Source: Rhytidiadelphus loreus (lineage: Eukaryota; Streptophyta; Bryopsida; Hypnales; Hylocomiaceae). From it: a stretch of 64,000 nt of DNA. The first letter of the stretch is position 1. Each line of letters opens with the position of its first letter. Made by a program: the position numbers and the translations under genes. The notes beneath the pieces are model-generated. The model saw only the letters and a list, made by a program, of their open reading frames with translations. It searched no databases and was not told the origin of the DNA. Positions 35,418-45,900 of this stretch are shown one piece after another. Location: NCBI GenBank assembly GCA_947034895.1, contig OX344765.1, positions 32,741,001 through 32,805,000 on the forward strand, given 5' to 3'.

Positions 35418-36902
35418 CTACTTTCTAAAAACCTCTTTTTGGTTTAGGAAGTCACTCATATTAGGAGGAGGACCCACTTTCTCGTATTCTTCACCTCTCT
35501 TTCCCGTTGTATCCTTCATCCACTGCGTATAATACTCGCTTTCGGCTCTCAGATCCACAAACTCGTCTTCCAACACTTGTACTCTAGTCTCATGGAACTT
35601 CACCAAATTCCGAAGCATTTCTAACTCCTCTGGTAGATTACCGTATGTCGAGGCCGTTGCCAAAACGTCCACCTCCTTGACATGTTTTTTGGCCGCTTCG
35701 TAATATTTCTTTTCTTCTTCGGTAATTTGAACACGCAGTGCTTGCCGCTCATTCTGTGCTTTCCTACGTCTGCGTTGCAGGGTTTCTAATTTTGATTCCC
35801 ACAATAAACAATGGTCAGCTTGCGACAATTTCCCGGTGCTCTGCTTAGTTAAATACTGGTCTCCATTCTTCTTAAAAGCAACAAAATCGTCATCTCTCTC
35901 TTTGAGTATTTGGTTGAGAGACCTCAATTGTTGCTTCAAATAAGCTTCAGTGGGAGAAGACACTTCGCGTTCCTTCAAATTCTTCAGTTCCTCACTCTTT
36001 GTACTCAATGATAAACGTTCACTCTCGATTTTGGCAATTAAGGTCTCCTCATTGTCTGATGAATCACTATCACCTTCTAGCATCGCACACTCCTCTATGG
36101 AAAAGTCCTCCACTTCCATGGGGTCAACTTTTTCCAAGACTTCTTCATGGCTAGTTGAGGTAATGGGCTCTTTTCCACGATCTTTCTTCTTCTGAAGGCC
36201 CACATCGAAAGACTTCTTGGACTCGGTGACAAAAACATCTTCATCATCGCTAGAGAAGGAATATCCGTTGTACTCATGGGTGTGCTCGTCCGAGGAAGAA
36301 GTGGAAGACCAAACTACTTCTTCATCAGCAACAAATGATGCTCCACGCTTAATTAGTGTCATCATCTTGCTTATATCAAGAGGATACTTTGCCCACAAGT
36401 TGGAGGCTTCCTCCCACTCTTTTTGGTCCGGACGGACCGCAATAGGCATTTCTGGGAGTGTTGTCCAATCGACTACCTTCTTCAAAACAACTTCGGCATA
36501 CACCATTCGTACAAGAAAGAAACTGAAATTATCGTTTCTGTACACCTTAGTCTCCAAATATAGAAGGGTCCATACTTCGCAGCATCTACGCATGAACCTT
36601 GTGTCCGTAGCATACGCAAGGTTAACCTTTTGGTTTTGAACGTGCAAAGGGTGACGACACAACGGAAATAACTTGCTGATGTGGCACCAATCCACATACT
36701 TCGCAACAGTCCGGTAACTCCAAGGCTCTGGTTCATCCCTCCAACCCTTAAAAGCCTTAATCTTCGGATGAAGTAATATGGCCATGCGCTTCTTGTGCTT
36801 CTTGCCTGACCGTTTTCGACCCTTGTCTTTCATCGCCATTTTCTCTTGCGGAGTCAATGGAGTAGGTATGGTAGGAGGAGATGGCGAGGTCGTACGCTCC
36901 AT
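35418..36902 (-). CDS. Cargo gene 2: new-family protein with coiled coil
   Basis: The ATG at 36902 gives 494 residues. A basic KKHKKR-like patch (about residues 30-40) is followed by the shared domain: AFKGW near 50, YVDWCHISKLFP near 70, VRMVYAEVVLKK near 130 and VDW near 143. An acidic Ser-rich linker and a long coiled coil (about 290-470) follow. The TAG at 35418-35420 is followed in frame by only five codons and a TGA, so no RING follows here. It is transcribed away from the array at 37290-37535 and mirrors cargo gene 3. Similarity between the two is plain in the first 150 residues and weak later. Function unknown. Confidence 0.82.
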   Translation of the reverse strand: MERTTSPSPPTIPTPLTPQEKMAMKDKGRKRSGKKHKKRMAILLHPKIKAFKGWRDEPEPWSYRTVAKYVDWCHISKLFPLCRHPLHVQNQKVNLAYATDTRFMRRCCEVWTLLYLETKVYRNDNFSFFLVRMVYAEVVLKKVVDWTTLPEMPIAVRPDQKEWEEASNLWAKYPLDISKMMTLIKRGASFVADEEVVWSSTSSSDEHTHEYNGYSFSSDDEDVFVTESKKSFDVGLQKKKDRGKEPITSTSHEEVLEKVDPMEVEDFSIEECAMLEGDSDSSDNEETLIAKIESERLSLSTKSEELKNLKEREVSSPTEAYLKQQLRSLNQILKERDDDFVAFKKNGDQYLTKQSTGKLSQADHCLLWESKLETLQRRRRKAQNERQALRVQITEEEKKYYEAAKKHVKEVDVLATASTYGNLPEELEMLRNLVKFHETRVQVLEDEFVDLRAESEYYTQWMKDTTGKRGEEYEKVGPPPNMSDFLNQKEVFRK

Positions 36903-37254
36903 GTTTTAACAATGTATGTATAACTAAGCAATATATACTATATAAAAGTCTCAATGCCAAAATACTTACTCTAACTAAGTGAAACTAGTAATCATACGTG
37001 TGACACATTTACAAATATCGAAGCAGAAGTAGATGTTCAAGGTTCAAAGATCGTAGCAGATAGGATCAAGTTTACAAAACACCGCGGTTTAGACATGCAT
37101 GGAATGAGAAGAATGAAATTCCTTCATTCCCCAATCCCTGCCTCACGCACATGCAGTCAGCCACTTCAAGGTGGATGACAGCCTTTGCACAGAAGCAGGG
37201 GGACTGACGACCGCAAGTCCACCCCACCCCATTTGTACTGGGACTAGCGATCGC

Positions 37255-37535
37255 GGGAGGGCGAGTGCGAGTCTCCCGACCGAACAAGGGCGACTACGGG
37301 TACCCAGGCGACCACGGGTCCACAAGGCGACCGCGGGTGCGGATCCCTGGGCGACTTCGGGTGCGGGTCCCTGGGCGACTTCGGGTGCGGGTCCCTAGGC
37401 GACTTCGGGTGCGGGTCCCTGGGCGACCTCGGGTGCGGGTCCCTGGGCGACTTCGGGTGCGGGTCCCTAGGCGACTTCGGGTGCGGGTCCCTGGGCGACC
37501 GCGGGTGCGGGTCCCTAGGCGACTTCGGGTGATTT
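37255..37535. repeat. GGCGAC-NNC-GGGT array upstream of cargo gene 2
   Basis: About ten units of 24-25 bp with alternating GGCGACTTCGGGT and GCGGGTCCCT lie 350-630 bp upstream of the gene, which reads leftward. Two units at the left end have the variants GGCGACTACGGGT and GGCGACCACGGGT. Open frames on both strands here are artefacts of the repeat. Confidence 0.85.
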
Positions 37536-38340
37536 TTCAGGCAAAGACAAATAAAAGAGGAATCTAACACAAGTGGTTTCATATTTTTGGAAGTATTTTA
37601 TAATTACTTATAAATTTTCAAAGGACTTCTGTCATAGGTCCCTATTTATGCCCCTAGGTCTTCTGCAAAATGTTCACTTGCAACTTCTAAACATAAATGG
37701 GAAAGTAAAGATAATGGATTGGCTCTTACAATTCATAATTTTTTTTTCTCGAATCATTTAATGATTATGGAGGTCAATTTATGAACTACAGATTGTCCAT
37801 TTCAAAGCCACTTATAGAGTCCATTATTAATGCCCGCTCCATTTCAAAGTCTTCTACCTTATCTTTACTTTCACATCCACACAAATGGAGAAAGGAACCC
37901 TCCTTAAAATCCAATGGACATCGGATTTGGAGAAACTCCCCAACTAAAAAAATATTTACGATAGTGTTTCCTTGAGTGTCAAATGCTTCAATGCACACCC
38001 TTGCCTGAGCAAAAAAATTTATGTATCAATGAATAGGTGGTAGTGAAATCGTGGGCCACCATAATTAAAAATATTCCCAACCTGTAATGAGTTTAATAGC
38101 TATTCAAGTGATATTAAGTTTTGGAAGAGAACATTTTAGAGTGCCAATATAATTTGTAGTTCTTCATTTCACCTTCAATCCCAATTTTCTTTTATAAGCA
38201 ATACAATCAATAAAGAAAATGAAAATTTTCTTGGTTATCATCTCACAACTCTTATCCAATTTTGCACTCAAAGGAAACGTGCATACTAATACGCAACTAC
38301 ACAAGCTAATTAAACATTCATACGGTTAGATTTTCGGGTT
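37536..38340. repeat. Repeat block with copies at 40540-40930 and 47460-48200
   Basis: Segments around TCAAAGGACTT, GGTCCCTATTTATG and TTGCAACTTC match in reverse complement at about 47930-48110, and a third copy lies at 40540-40930. It carries no convincing gene. It belongs to the nested inverted duplications around the kinase gene. Confidence 0.65.
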
Positions 38341-39440
38341 ATAAAACTTGCTTCAATGGCAATTACTATAAGTCCATGCTCAATTTTCATAGGAAAAATA
38401 CAAGAGGGAAAGGCTTAAGGCACTTAGGACTTTATTAGTAATGCACTCTAATTGTTAAGTTAAACTTATCTTTTGACCCTACATAGATTAAGCAAACACC
38501 CGTCTTGTAAAATCAAATTTCATTCAGAAGTATTTATTCGTCATTCTCCATAATGACGAACAAATCTAATTAAATAATGATTTACCACAATTGAATTCTA
38601 AAATACTCTATATCATTACAAATTAGATACTTTAAAGTTTCAAAAAATCCCGTGAAGACCTCGGTATAGGCCACGCGACGTGCTTCGAGGATTGAGCCAA
38701 GGACCACTTTGAATTCCGCACCGAAATGTTTTTCATCTCAGTGCGCAATTCAAAGTGCCACTTGACCAAACCTGTAAGACCCAACCATAACCTCCTATAT
38801 CATGCACACGGAGTTGGGAATCGAACCGTAGACCTCCCAGACTCCACTTGAGTTCGAAGAAATTGACCCTTGTGTGAGAATCCCTTCCACTACTTCACCT
38901 TCCCGTTGGTCACATCGGGAATCACCTTTGATGCACCACTCCTTGTCCATCCCATCTTTATTCTTTTTTTTCTTTGATTCTATTGGGCTTCAAAATACCA
39001 TCAGCTGCCCAACACGAAATAGTCTCAACGTTTGGACCCGAAGTCGCCCCACCCGAAGTTGCCCTACCCACGGTCGCCTAAGTCCCAGAAAAGAGGGAAG
39101 CAAAAATGCGTGAGTTCTTCCCTCCTCTCTGGACCCGCGGTCGCCCTACCCGAAGTCGCCCTACCCGGAGTCGCCCCACCCGAGGTCGCCCCAGCACCGC
39201 AGAAAGAAGTCCCTAGTTTCCCCCTTTTCTGGACCCGCGGTCGCCTCACCCGCGGTCGCCCCTACATTGGTATTTGAAAGAGTGACTTACAGAAGACTGC
39301 AGTCATGGTAGGTGAGATCATAGAATAATCTCTAGATAGCTTACAATTATATCACATGATCATTTTATTAAATGGTCCCTAACAAGGCTTCAATATCCTC
39401 AAGCGCTACAATGATGAACCAAAAACCCTACAAAGCCCTT
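38341..39440 (+). repeat. Complex repeat R, copy 1 (hairpin, tRNA-promoter-like box, array)
   Basis: Contains, in order: a lead with TCCATGCTC and ATGCACTCTAATTGTTAAG; a 67-nt hairpin (38698-38764); a reverse-complement match to the tRNA B-box (38817-38827); and a GGCGAC-type array (39037-39262). An end segment, ATATCACATGATCATTTTAT, follows. Copies 3 and 4 (44700-45900 and 46200-47460) are in the opposite orientation. Confidence 0.75.
38698..38764. repeat. 67-nt hairpin, copy 1
   Basis: The two arms of about 27 nt pair at 22 positions around a TTTTTC-containing loop. Equivalent hairpins of exactly 67 nt occur at 41234, 45473 and 46996, with different stem sequences. Confidence 0.7.
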
Positions 39441-40929
39441 GCAAACTAGAACCAGAAACGCAAACCTAAACCCTCAAATGCCCAACGCATTTTAGGATGG
39501 TTTATGAATTTGCTTGAACCCCAAAATGACCCTGGAATTTGCTAAGCTTCTAGAATTTGCTAAGCTTCTAGAATTTGCTAAGCTTCTAGAATTTGCTCTA
39601 AATTGAACAAAAATCCAACATTTTGATACGTTCTATCCATTCTTTTTGAATTGTAACCGTGTAAATTCAAACTAGACGTATTAGAGATCACATTAGAAAA
39701 GAAAACACAACAATACCTCTAATTTATTGAAAGATTATAATGTTTTATCATGAGGGTGTTAAATCTGTGAAAGTGATTTGAAGTATTTCAATCCTCTTTT
39801 CAAATGTGAAATCTAAAAAGTTCGTCACCTAAAAAATATGAGCTTAAAGGGCCTAAGGTGCATAAACCCAATCAATTTATAACTTCTCAAAATCTACTTT
39901 ATCATTTTTTTAAATTTCATTTGTAATGTGATATTTTCTCAAAGATTTAGTGTGTTTGAGGCTCATTCCTAAGAGCCCTCAACACTACAAAAAGTCAAGA
40001 TTGCAAGTGTACACCCATGCACAAAATCTTAAATAGAAAAATCATAATCAATCATTTTCAAAATCAGATTTTTGAAGCTAAAACTAAACTTCAAAAAGAA
40101 TTTTCCAAAAATATGAATTACTACATATAGTAATTTGGTAAGGTTTTGTTTAACTTAGGAAACTGGTTGAGGACCCATCCTGTCCTCGGGGTCACTTAGG
40201 GGTTCACTTGAACAAGAAGCCAACATCTTGAATTATAGAATCAATTTCTGTATACTTCTTCATTTTTCCTCCAATCCCAAGAAACTTTTTTTCTGCAAAC
40301 TTTAAAATTGTTGTGGAGAGGGGTAATACACTCGAAGTGAAGACTGTACATTTCTCTTGTTATAATCTTAAAACTCTTCCGCAATTTTGCACTCAAAATG
40401 AATGTGCATACTAACAAGCAAGTTGTTTAAACATTCATATGTTTAGATTAAAAAATAAATAGAAAACTTGCTTCAATGGGAATAACTACAAGTCCATGCT
40501 CTTTTCAGAACAGAAAAACTAAGGTAGGAGGTTGTGAAAGAGTGCGGGCATTAAGAATGGCTCCTATAAATGGTTGTGGAATGGTGCATCTAAAGTTCTG
40601 AAATTGACCAATACATTCATTGAATGAACCAAGGAAGAAAACATTATTAATTGGAAGAGCCAATCATTCTCTGTGTTTTCTCCATTTTTATTTAGAATTG
40701 CAAGTGAACCATTCATGAAAGATCTAGGGTCACAAATAGGGACCTATGACCCAACTCGTTTGAAAATTCATAAGTAATTCAAAAATCTTTGGAAAAATAT
40801 GAAACCACTTGGGTTAGATTCCTCATCAATTTCTCTTTGTCTGAAAAATGAGCTAAAAATATTCCCGTCCAAAGAAATACACGAAAAAGGCAGACCAGCC
40901 CTTAGGTGCACCATTTCTGAGCCTCCTAC
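39441..40929. other. AT-rich non-coding stretch with partial repeat copies
   Basis: No gene seen. A 23-bp unit (GAATTTGCTAAGCTTCTA) is repeated three to four times at 39535-39598. 40540-40930 repeats sequence found at 37540 (inverted) and 47810 (same direction). Confidence 0.55.
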
Positions 40930-41895
40930 CTTACACTTGGAAAGGCATAGGCTCTTAGGGGTTCATTAGTAAATAATGCACTCTAATTGTTAAGTTAAAC
41001 TTATCTTTTGACCCTACATAGATAAAGCAAACACCCCGTATTGTAAAATCAAATTTCATTCACAAGTATTTATTCGTCATTGTCCCTAATGACGAACAAT
41101 TCTAATTAAATAAAGATTTAGCACAATTGAATTCTAAAATACTCTATATCATTACAAATTAGATACTTTAAAGTTTCAAAAACCCCTGTGAAGACCTCGG
41201 TATAGGCCATGCGACGTGCTTCGAGGATTGAGCCAAGGGGCACTTCGAATTTCGCACTGAAATGTTTTTCATCTCAGTGCGAAATTCAAAGTGCCCCTTG
41301 ACCAAACCTGTAAGACCCAACTATAACCTCCTACATCATGCACACGGAGTTGGGAATCGAACCGCAGACCTCCCAGACTCCACTTGAGTTCGAAGAAGTT
41401 GACCCTTGTGTGAGAATCCCTTCCACTACTTCACCTTCCTGTTGGTCACATCGGGAATCATCTTTGATGCACCACTCCTTGTCCATCCCATTTTTATTCC
41501 TTTTTTTCTTTGATTCTATTGGCTTCAAATACCCGAAGTCGCCCAACATAAAATAGTCTCCCAGTCGCCCCACCCGAAGTCGCCCCACCCAAAGTCGCCC
41601 AATCCCCCAAAGAGGATTACAAATGCGTGAATTTTCCACGACTTCTGGACCCGCGGTCGCCCCACCCGAAGTCGCCCACCCGAAGTCGCCTACCCGAAGT
41701 CGCCCCAGTCGAGGTCGCCCCAGCACCAAAAAAGCTGGAAGTCCCAAGTTCCAGGGCGACCTCGGGTGTAGGGGGCGACCTCGGGTTCAGGTATCAGGAC
41801 CGCTTTGGTACCCGCGGTCGCCCTTACCCGCACGCGCCCTGTCACCCGCACGCGCCCCTATGGCGACCGCGGGTACTTAAGCGGTCGCCCCACCC
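40930..41895 (+). repeat. Complex repeat R, copy 2, running into the kinase upstream array
   Basis: Same order as copy 1: lead, 67-nt hairpin at 41234-41300 with an almost perfect 27-bp stem, B-box complement at 41353-41363, then the array (41543-41895). The array ends about 160 bp before the kinase ATG. It first reads ACCCGAAGTCGCCC, then turns over to GGGCGACCTCGGGT, then back, as upstream of the other cargo genes. Confidence 0.78.
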
Positions 41896-42057
41896 GCATT
41901 CGCCAGTCTTGGTCCTGTGCTACGGCTTTCATCCACCTTGTAGTGGCTGAATGCGAGCTTGTGGGCCAAGGCGGTGATTGGGGGGTGGACTTGTTGCCTT
42001 TTTTTTCCACGACTCTATTTATTGATCGATTGTAGGTAACTTTGTGAAGGAAGAGCT

Positions 42058-43698
42058 ATGTCTAATCCAGGAGAAGGGAGTAGTACAATGCGTCCGTCTC
42101 TATGGGATATTAACCACGATGACCCCCGGGAATGGGAGAATGCTACAAGGAAATATGTAAGGGGCACCGACCTTGACAATCCCGCGGAGTTCCAAGTGAC
42201 TATTGACTCATACGAGTCAACGGGTGGAGAGTCATCATCAAAGTCGAAGAAGTCAAAGACGGCACATGATAAGGACCCAACTTATCCTCCACGTGATTAT
42301 TCAATATTTGCACAGCAAGTGTGTTTCGAATGGTACGAGGGACGCACTGTGGAATTCCTAGAGTCTACATACTTGAGGCATAAAGAATCAGGCATCATTA
42401 AGTTGAAGAGAGATTTGAGCACTTTTATTCTAAAAAAGTGCAAAGAATCCCCGAAATATGCTGACGTGGATGAAACGTACTTTGGCAACTATGAGAAGTG
42501 GATGGAGAACGTGCTCATGGAAATCATTTTCAATACCAAAAAAATCATTGTAGAGCACCGACCTATAGTCCCTGGGTGTGAAAATAAGGAGACCATCGAA
42601 TTCCACGCAAAAATGGCATGGTGGCAGAAAGCGGCGTCTAGACTATCGAAGACTGTATCTAGGGCGATGGTGTGGCAGTTGGACGCATTGACGGCTGCTC
42701 TTTCTCAAAACAGTGGATCGTCTCTCATGTGGATCAATTCTAGTGCAAAAGTGGTTCTGCTTAGTGGATATGACCAACAAGGGGGGTATGGAAAGGTGCG
42801 TAAGGTATACATTGATGGCATGTCTACAATACCCAAGCATGTACATTTTGCGGGGAAGGTGTCAAAGCAAACAAACACGCGTGATGCGAGATATGAACGA
42901 TCCATTGAGGCCTTGGTGTGTCCTTTAAATCACCCAGCCATTGTTAAATTTGTGGCTATCCACGCCAATACAATGGAGGCCTACACGTTGTGGTGGAATG
43001 GTGGTAATTTGAACAAACTTGTTCGCTTGAATGAGAAGGTCGTGCCACATGCCGATTGGCACGAAATCAAGTTGGTGAAGGAACTTCAACAAGAGCAGGT
43101 GAAGCAAATTAGCCTCTTTCGAAGGCACAAGGCAAAGTTAGCATGGGCCCTTGTTTATGTGACAAGTCTTGTACACAATGAAGGTGTTCTACACAACGAT
43201 TTGTCTCCCAACAACATATTAATCCATTATCCGCCGTACTCGGATGATGTTATAAACATTGGGATTTGCGATTGGGGAATTGCCAGTCGTATACAAGAGG
43301 GAGCTCCCTCACATTTTGGATACAAAACCACGAAAGAGAGGGATGACATGTTGAAAGGCAGATGGTGGGTGGCTCCAGAGTTGTTCTATGTATTTGGGCC
43401 AAAGGGTTCAGAAACGAGCCTTGACAAGATGCAAGCCGGGCACAAGTATACGGTTAAGTCTGATTCGTTTTCTATTGGTAAATTGATTTGGAACATGAAA
43501 ATTGGTTATATGGGTGAATATGACAGGGAACTATTCAAAAACCCTGAGTCAGGAAAGTTCTTTACAATGAAGTTACGTGCGCTTATGGATCTTGACTTAC
43601 AGACGAGACTCACATGCTTTGAGGTGGTAGCTTCACTCATGCTTCCACCCTGGAATATGAAGCCTCCAGAATTAGTTTTTCGGGACTCCGTGTTGTAG
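42058..43698 (+). CDS. Cargo protein kinase
   Basis: The ATG at 42058 gives 546 residues. An unknown N-terminal half of about 230 residues is followed by a kinase domain. The Gly-rich loop is GGYGKV (242-247), the ATP-binding Lys is K267 (FAGKVSK), and the catalytic loop is HNDLSPNN with D381 and N386. The metal-binding motif is DWG (D405) in place of DFG, and APE is at about 439-441. All core catalytic residues are therefore present and activity is plausible; Asn in place of Arg in HRD suggests a kinase not regulated by the usual activation-loop route. No membrane segment or signal peptide is visible. It sits at the centre of the element's inverted-repeat architecture with a GC-rich array upstream. 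Substrate unknown; the closest family cannot be named by eye. Confidence 0.88.
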   Translation: MSNPGEGSSTMRPSLWDINHDDPREWENATRKYVRGTDLDNPAEFQVTIDSYESTGGESSSKSKKSKTAHDKDPTYPPRDYSIFAQQVCFEWYEGRTVEFLESTYLRHKESGIIKLKRDLSTFILKKCKESPKYADVDETYFGNYEKWMENVLMEIIFNTKKIIVEHRPIVPGCENKETIEFHAKMAWWQKAASRLSKTVSRAMVWQLDALTAALSQNSGSSLMWINSSAKVVLLSGYDQQGGYGKVRKVYIDGMSTIPKHVHFAGKVSKQTNTRDARYERSIEALVCPLNHPAIVKFVAIHANTMEAYTLWWNGGNLNKLVRLNEKVVPHADWHEIKLVKELQQEQVKQISLFRRHKAKLAWALVYVTSLVHNEGVLHNDLSPNNILIHYPPYSDDVINIGICDWGIASRIQEGAPSHFGYKTTKERDDMLKGRWWVAPELFYVFGPKGSETSLDKMQAGHKYTVKSDSFSIGKLIWNMKIGYMGEYDRELFKNPESGKFFTMKLRALMDLDLQTRLTCFEVVASLMLPPWNMKPPELVFRDSVL

Positions 43699-44699
43699 TG
43701 TGATAGAAGAATACCATAGTATCATTTTGGAGTAGTACTTCTAGTACATGTAATCAAATTTTAATATGAAGTGCCATTTTCCCCAAATTGGCAATATTGT
43801 GGATCTATTCTTCATGGTATGTTGTATTGAATCTCTCATATCAATGTTTGTATTTTGCTGCAATGAATGAATTAAATAGGCTCAATGTTCCAGTAAGATA
43901 TCCTACAGTAAGATATATAGCCTTGGAATAATGGAGCCCATTTTCCTTCTAAAAAGCATTGACAATCGGCACTTGTATTGGTTCATCTGGCAAAAAAGGA
44001 TGACTTTCTTGTAATCTTAATAGGTTTTTGGCAATAAAAACGACATTTCTCAATTGGTTTGAATGGGCCAGAAAAAATGGGAACATAAGGGTTAAATGCA
44101 ATACACCATTTTTAGGTGAAATTAATTTCACCTTTATATGTAATAATTACGTTTTCTCTAAACAAAACCATTTTGGTCTACAAATTAAAAATTAAATTTT
44201 GAATTTGCCTTTTAATGTTTCGCAAAACATTTTTACAAAGAGTACCTTGAAGGCTTCTTCCAGGTTCATTACTTTTGAATACAAGGTCAAAATATTCTTG
44301 CAAGATCTATATGTTTGAGCCATAATCGAAAACTAATAAAAGTTTCTTTAGATGTGAATTTAACCCCTGAAGTTCGAAGGCCATTATAGGTTCAGAACCA
44401 CTAAAAACCGTCACTTTGGCTACTTTGAGAAAAAATCTTGAAGTGCATTACAATAAGAGTGCATTAATTATTAAGCCCTATGTGCCTAAGCCTTTCCCTC
44501 TTGTATTTTTCCTATGAAAAAAAAACATGGACTTACAGTAATTGGGATTGAAGCAAGTTTCCTATTTATTTTTTAATCTAACCGTATGAATGTTTAAACA
44601 ACTTGCTTGTTAGTAGGCACATATAATGTTGACTTCTTGTACAATTTAAAGAAAATTCATAAAACATCCTAAAATGCATTGGGCATTTGAGGGTTACAG
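43699..44699. other. AT-rich non-coding stretch after the kinase gene
   Basis: No gene seen. Fragments resemble the AT-rich blocks at 34000-35000 and the lead of repeat R (TCTTGTATTTTTCCTATGAAA at about 44500). Confidence 0.55.
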
Positions 44700-45900
44700 T
44701 TTGGATTCTAGGGTTCTACTTTGCGAGGGCTTTGTTGGGTTTTCGGTTCATGATTGTGGGGCTTCAAAATATTGAAGCCTTGTGAGGGACCATTTAATAA
44801 AATGATCATGTGATATAATTGTAAGCTATGTAGAAAATATTCTATGATCTCACCTACCATGACAACAATGTTCTCTAAGTGACTCTTTCAAATACTGATG
44901 TAGGGGCGACCACGGGTGGGGCGACCGCGGGTCCAGAGAAGGGGGAAGTTGGGGACTTCCTTCAGCGGTGCTGGGGCGACCTCGGGTGGGGCGACTTCGT
45001 GTGGGGCGACCGCGGGTAGGGCGACTACGGGTCCAGAGAAGGGGGAAATTGGGGACTTTTTTCTGCGGTGCTGGGGCGACCTCGGGTGGGGCGACTTCGG
45101 GTGGGGCGACCGCGGGTCCAGAGAGGAGGGAAAAACTCACGCATTTGAAATTCCCTCTTTTCTGGGACTTGGGCGACCTCGGGTAAGGCGACTTCGGGTC
45201 CAAAACTGGGAGATTAATTTGTGTTGGGCGGCTCATGTTGTTTTGAAGACCCGTACAATCAAAGAAAAAAAAAGAATAAAAATGGGATGGACAAGAAGTG
45301 GTGCATCAAAGGTGATTCCCGGTGTGACCAACGGGAAGGTGAAGTAGTGGAAGGGATTCTCACACGAGGGTCGACTTCTTCGAATTCAAGTGGAGTCTGG
45401 GAGGTCTACGGTTCGATTCCCAACCCGGTGTACCTGATGTACAAGGTTCTGGTTTGGGCTTATGGGTTCGGTCAAGGACCTCTTCGACCTCCACTGTGAG
45501 ATAAGAAACAGCTCATAGTGGAGTTCGAAGCGGCCTTTGGTCAAACCTTCGAAGCATGTCACGTGGCGTATACCGAGGTCTTCACGGGATTTTTTGAAAC
45601 TTTAAAGCAACTAATTTGTAATGATATAGAGTATTTTAGAATTCAATTGTGCTAAATCTTTCTTTAATTAGAATTGTTCGTCATTATGGACAATGACGAA
45701 TAAATACTTGCGAATGAAATTTGATTTTACAAGAGGGGTGTTTGCCTAATCCATTTAGAGTCAAAAGATAAATTTAACTTAACTATTAGAGTGCATTACT
45801 AATTAGGCCCTACGTGCCTAAGCCTTTCCCTCTTGTATTTGTCCTATTAAAAAAAAGCATGGACTTATAGTAATTCCCATTGAAGCAAGTTTCCTATTTA
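44700..45900 (-). repeat. Complex repeat R, copy 3 (inverted)
   Basis: Reverse complement of the order seen in copy 1: end segment, GGCGAC-type array (44904-45200), B-box match GGTTCGATTCC at 45410-45420, 67-nt hairpin at 45473-45539, then the lead. Long open frames through the array on both strands are artefacts. Confidence 0.75.

Noticed and set aside
37244..37582. Pro-Arg-Ser repeat proteins on both strands
   Set aside because: Artefact of the GGCGAC-type array; the same applies to frames at 39032-39277, 41331-41950, 44850-45347, 46359-46829 and 51471-51969.
45350..45425. A functional tRNA gene around the B box
   Set aside because: No complete cloverleaf can be drawn; only the B-box core is convincing.
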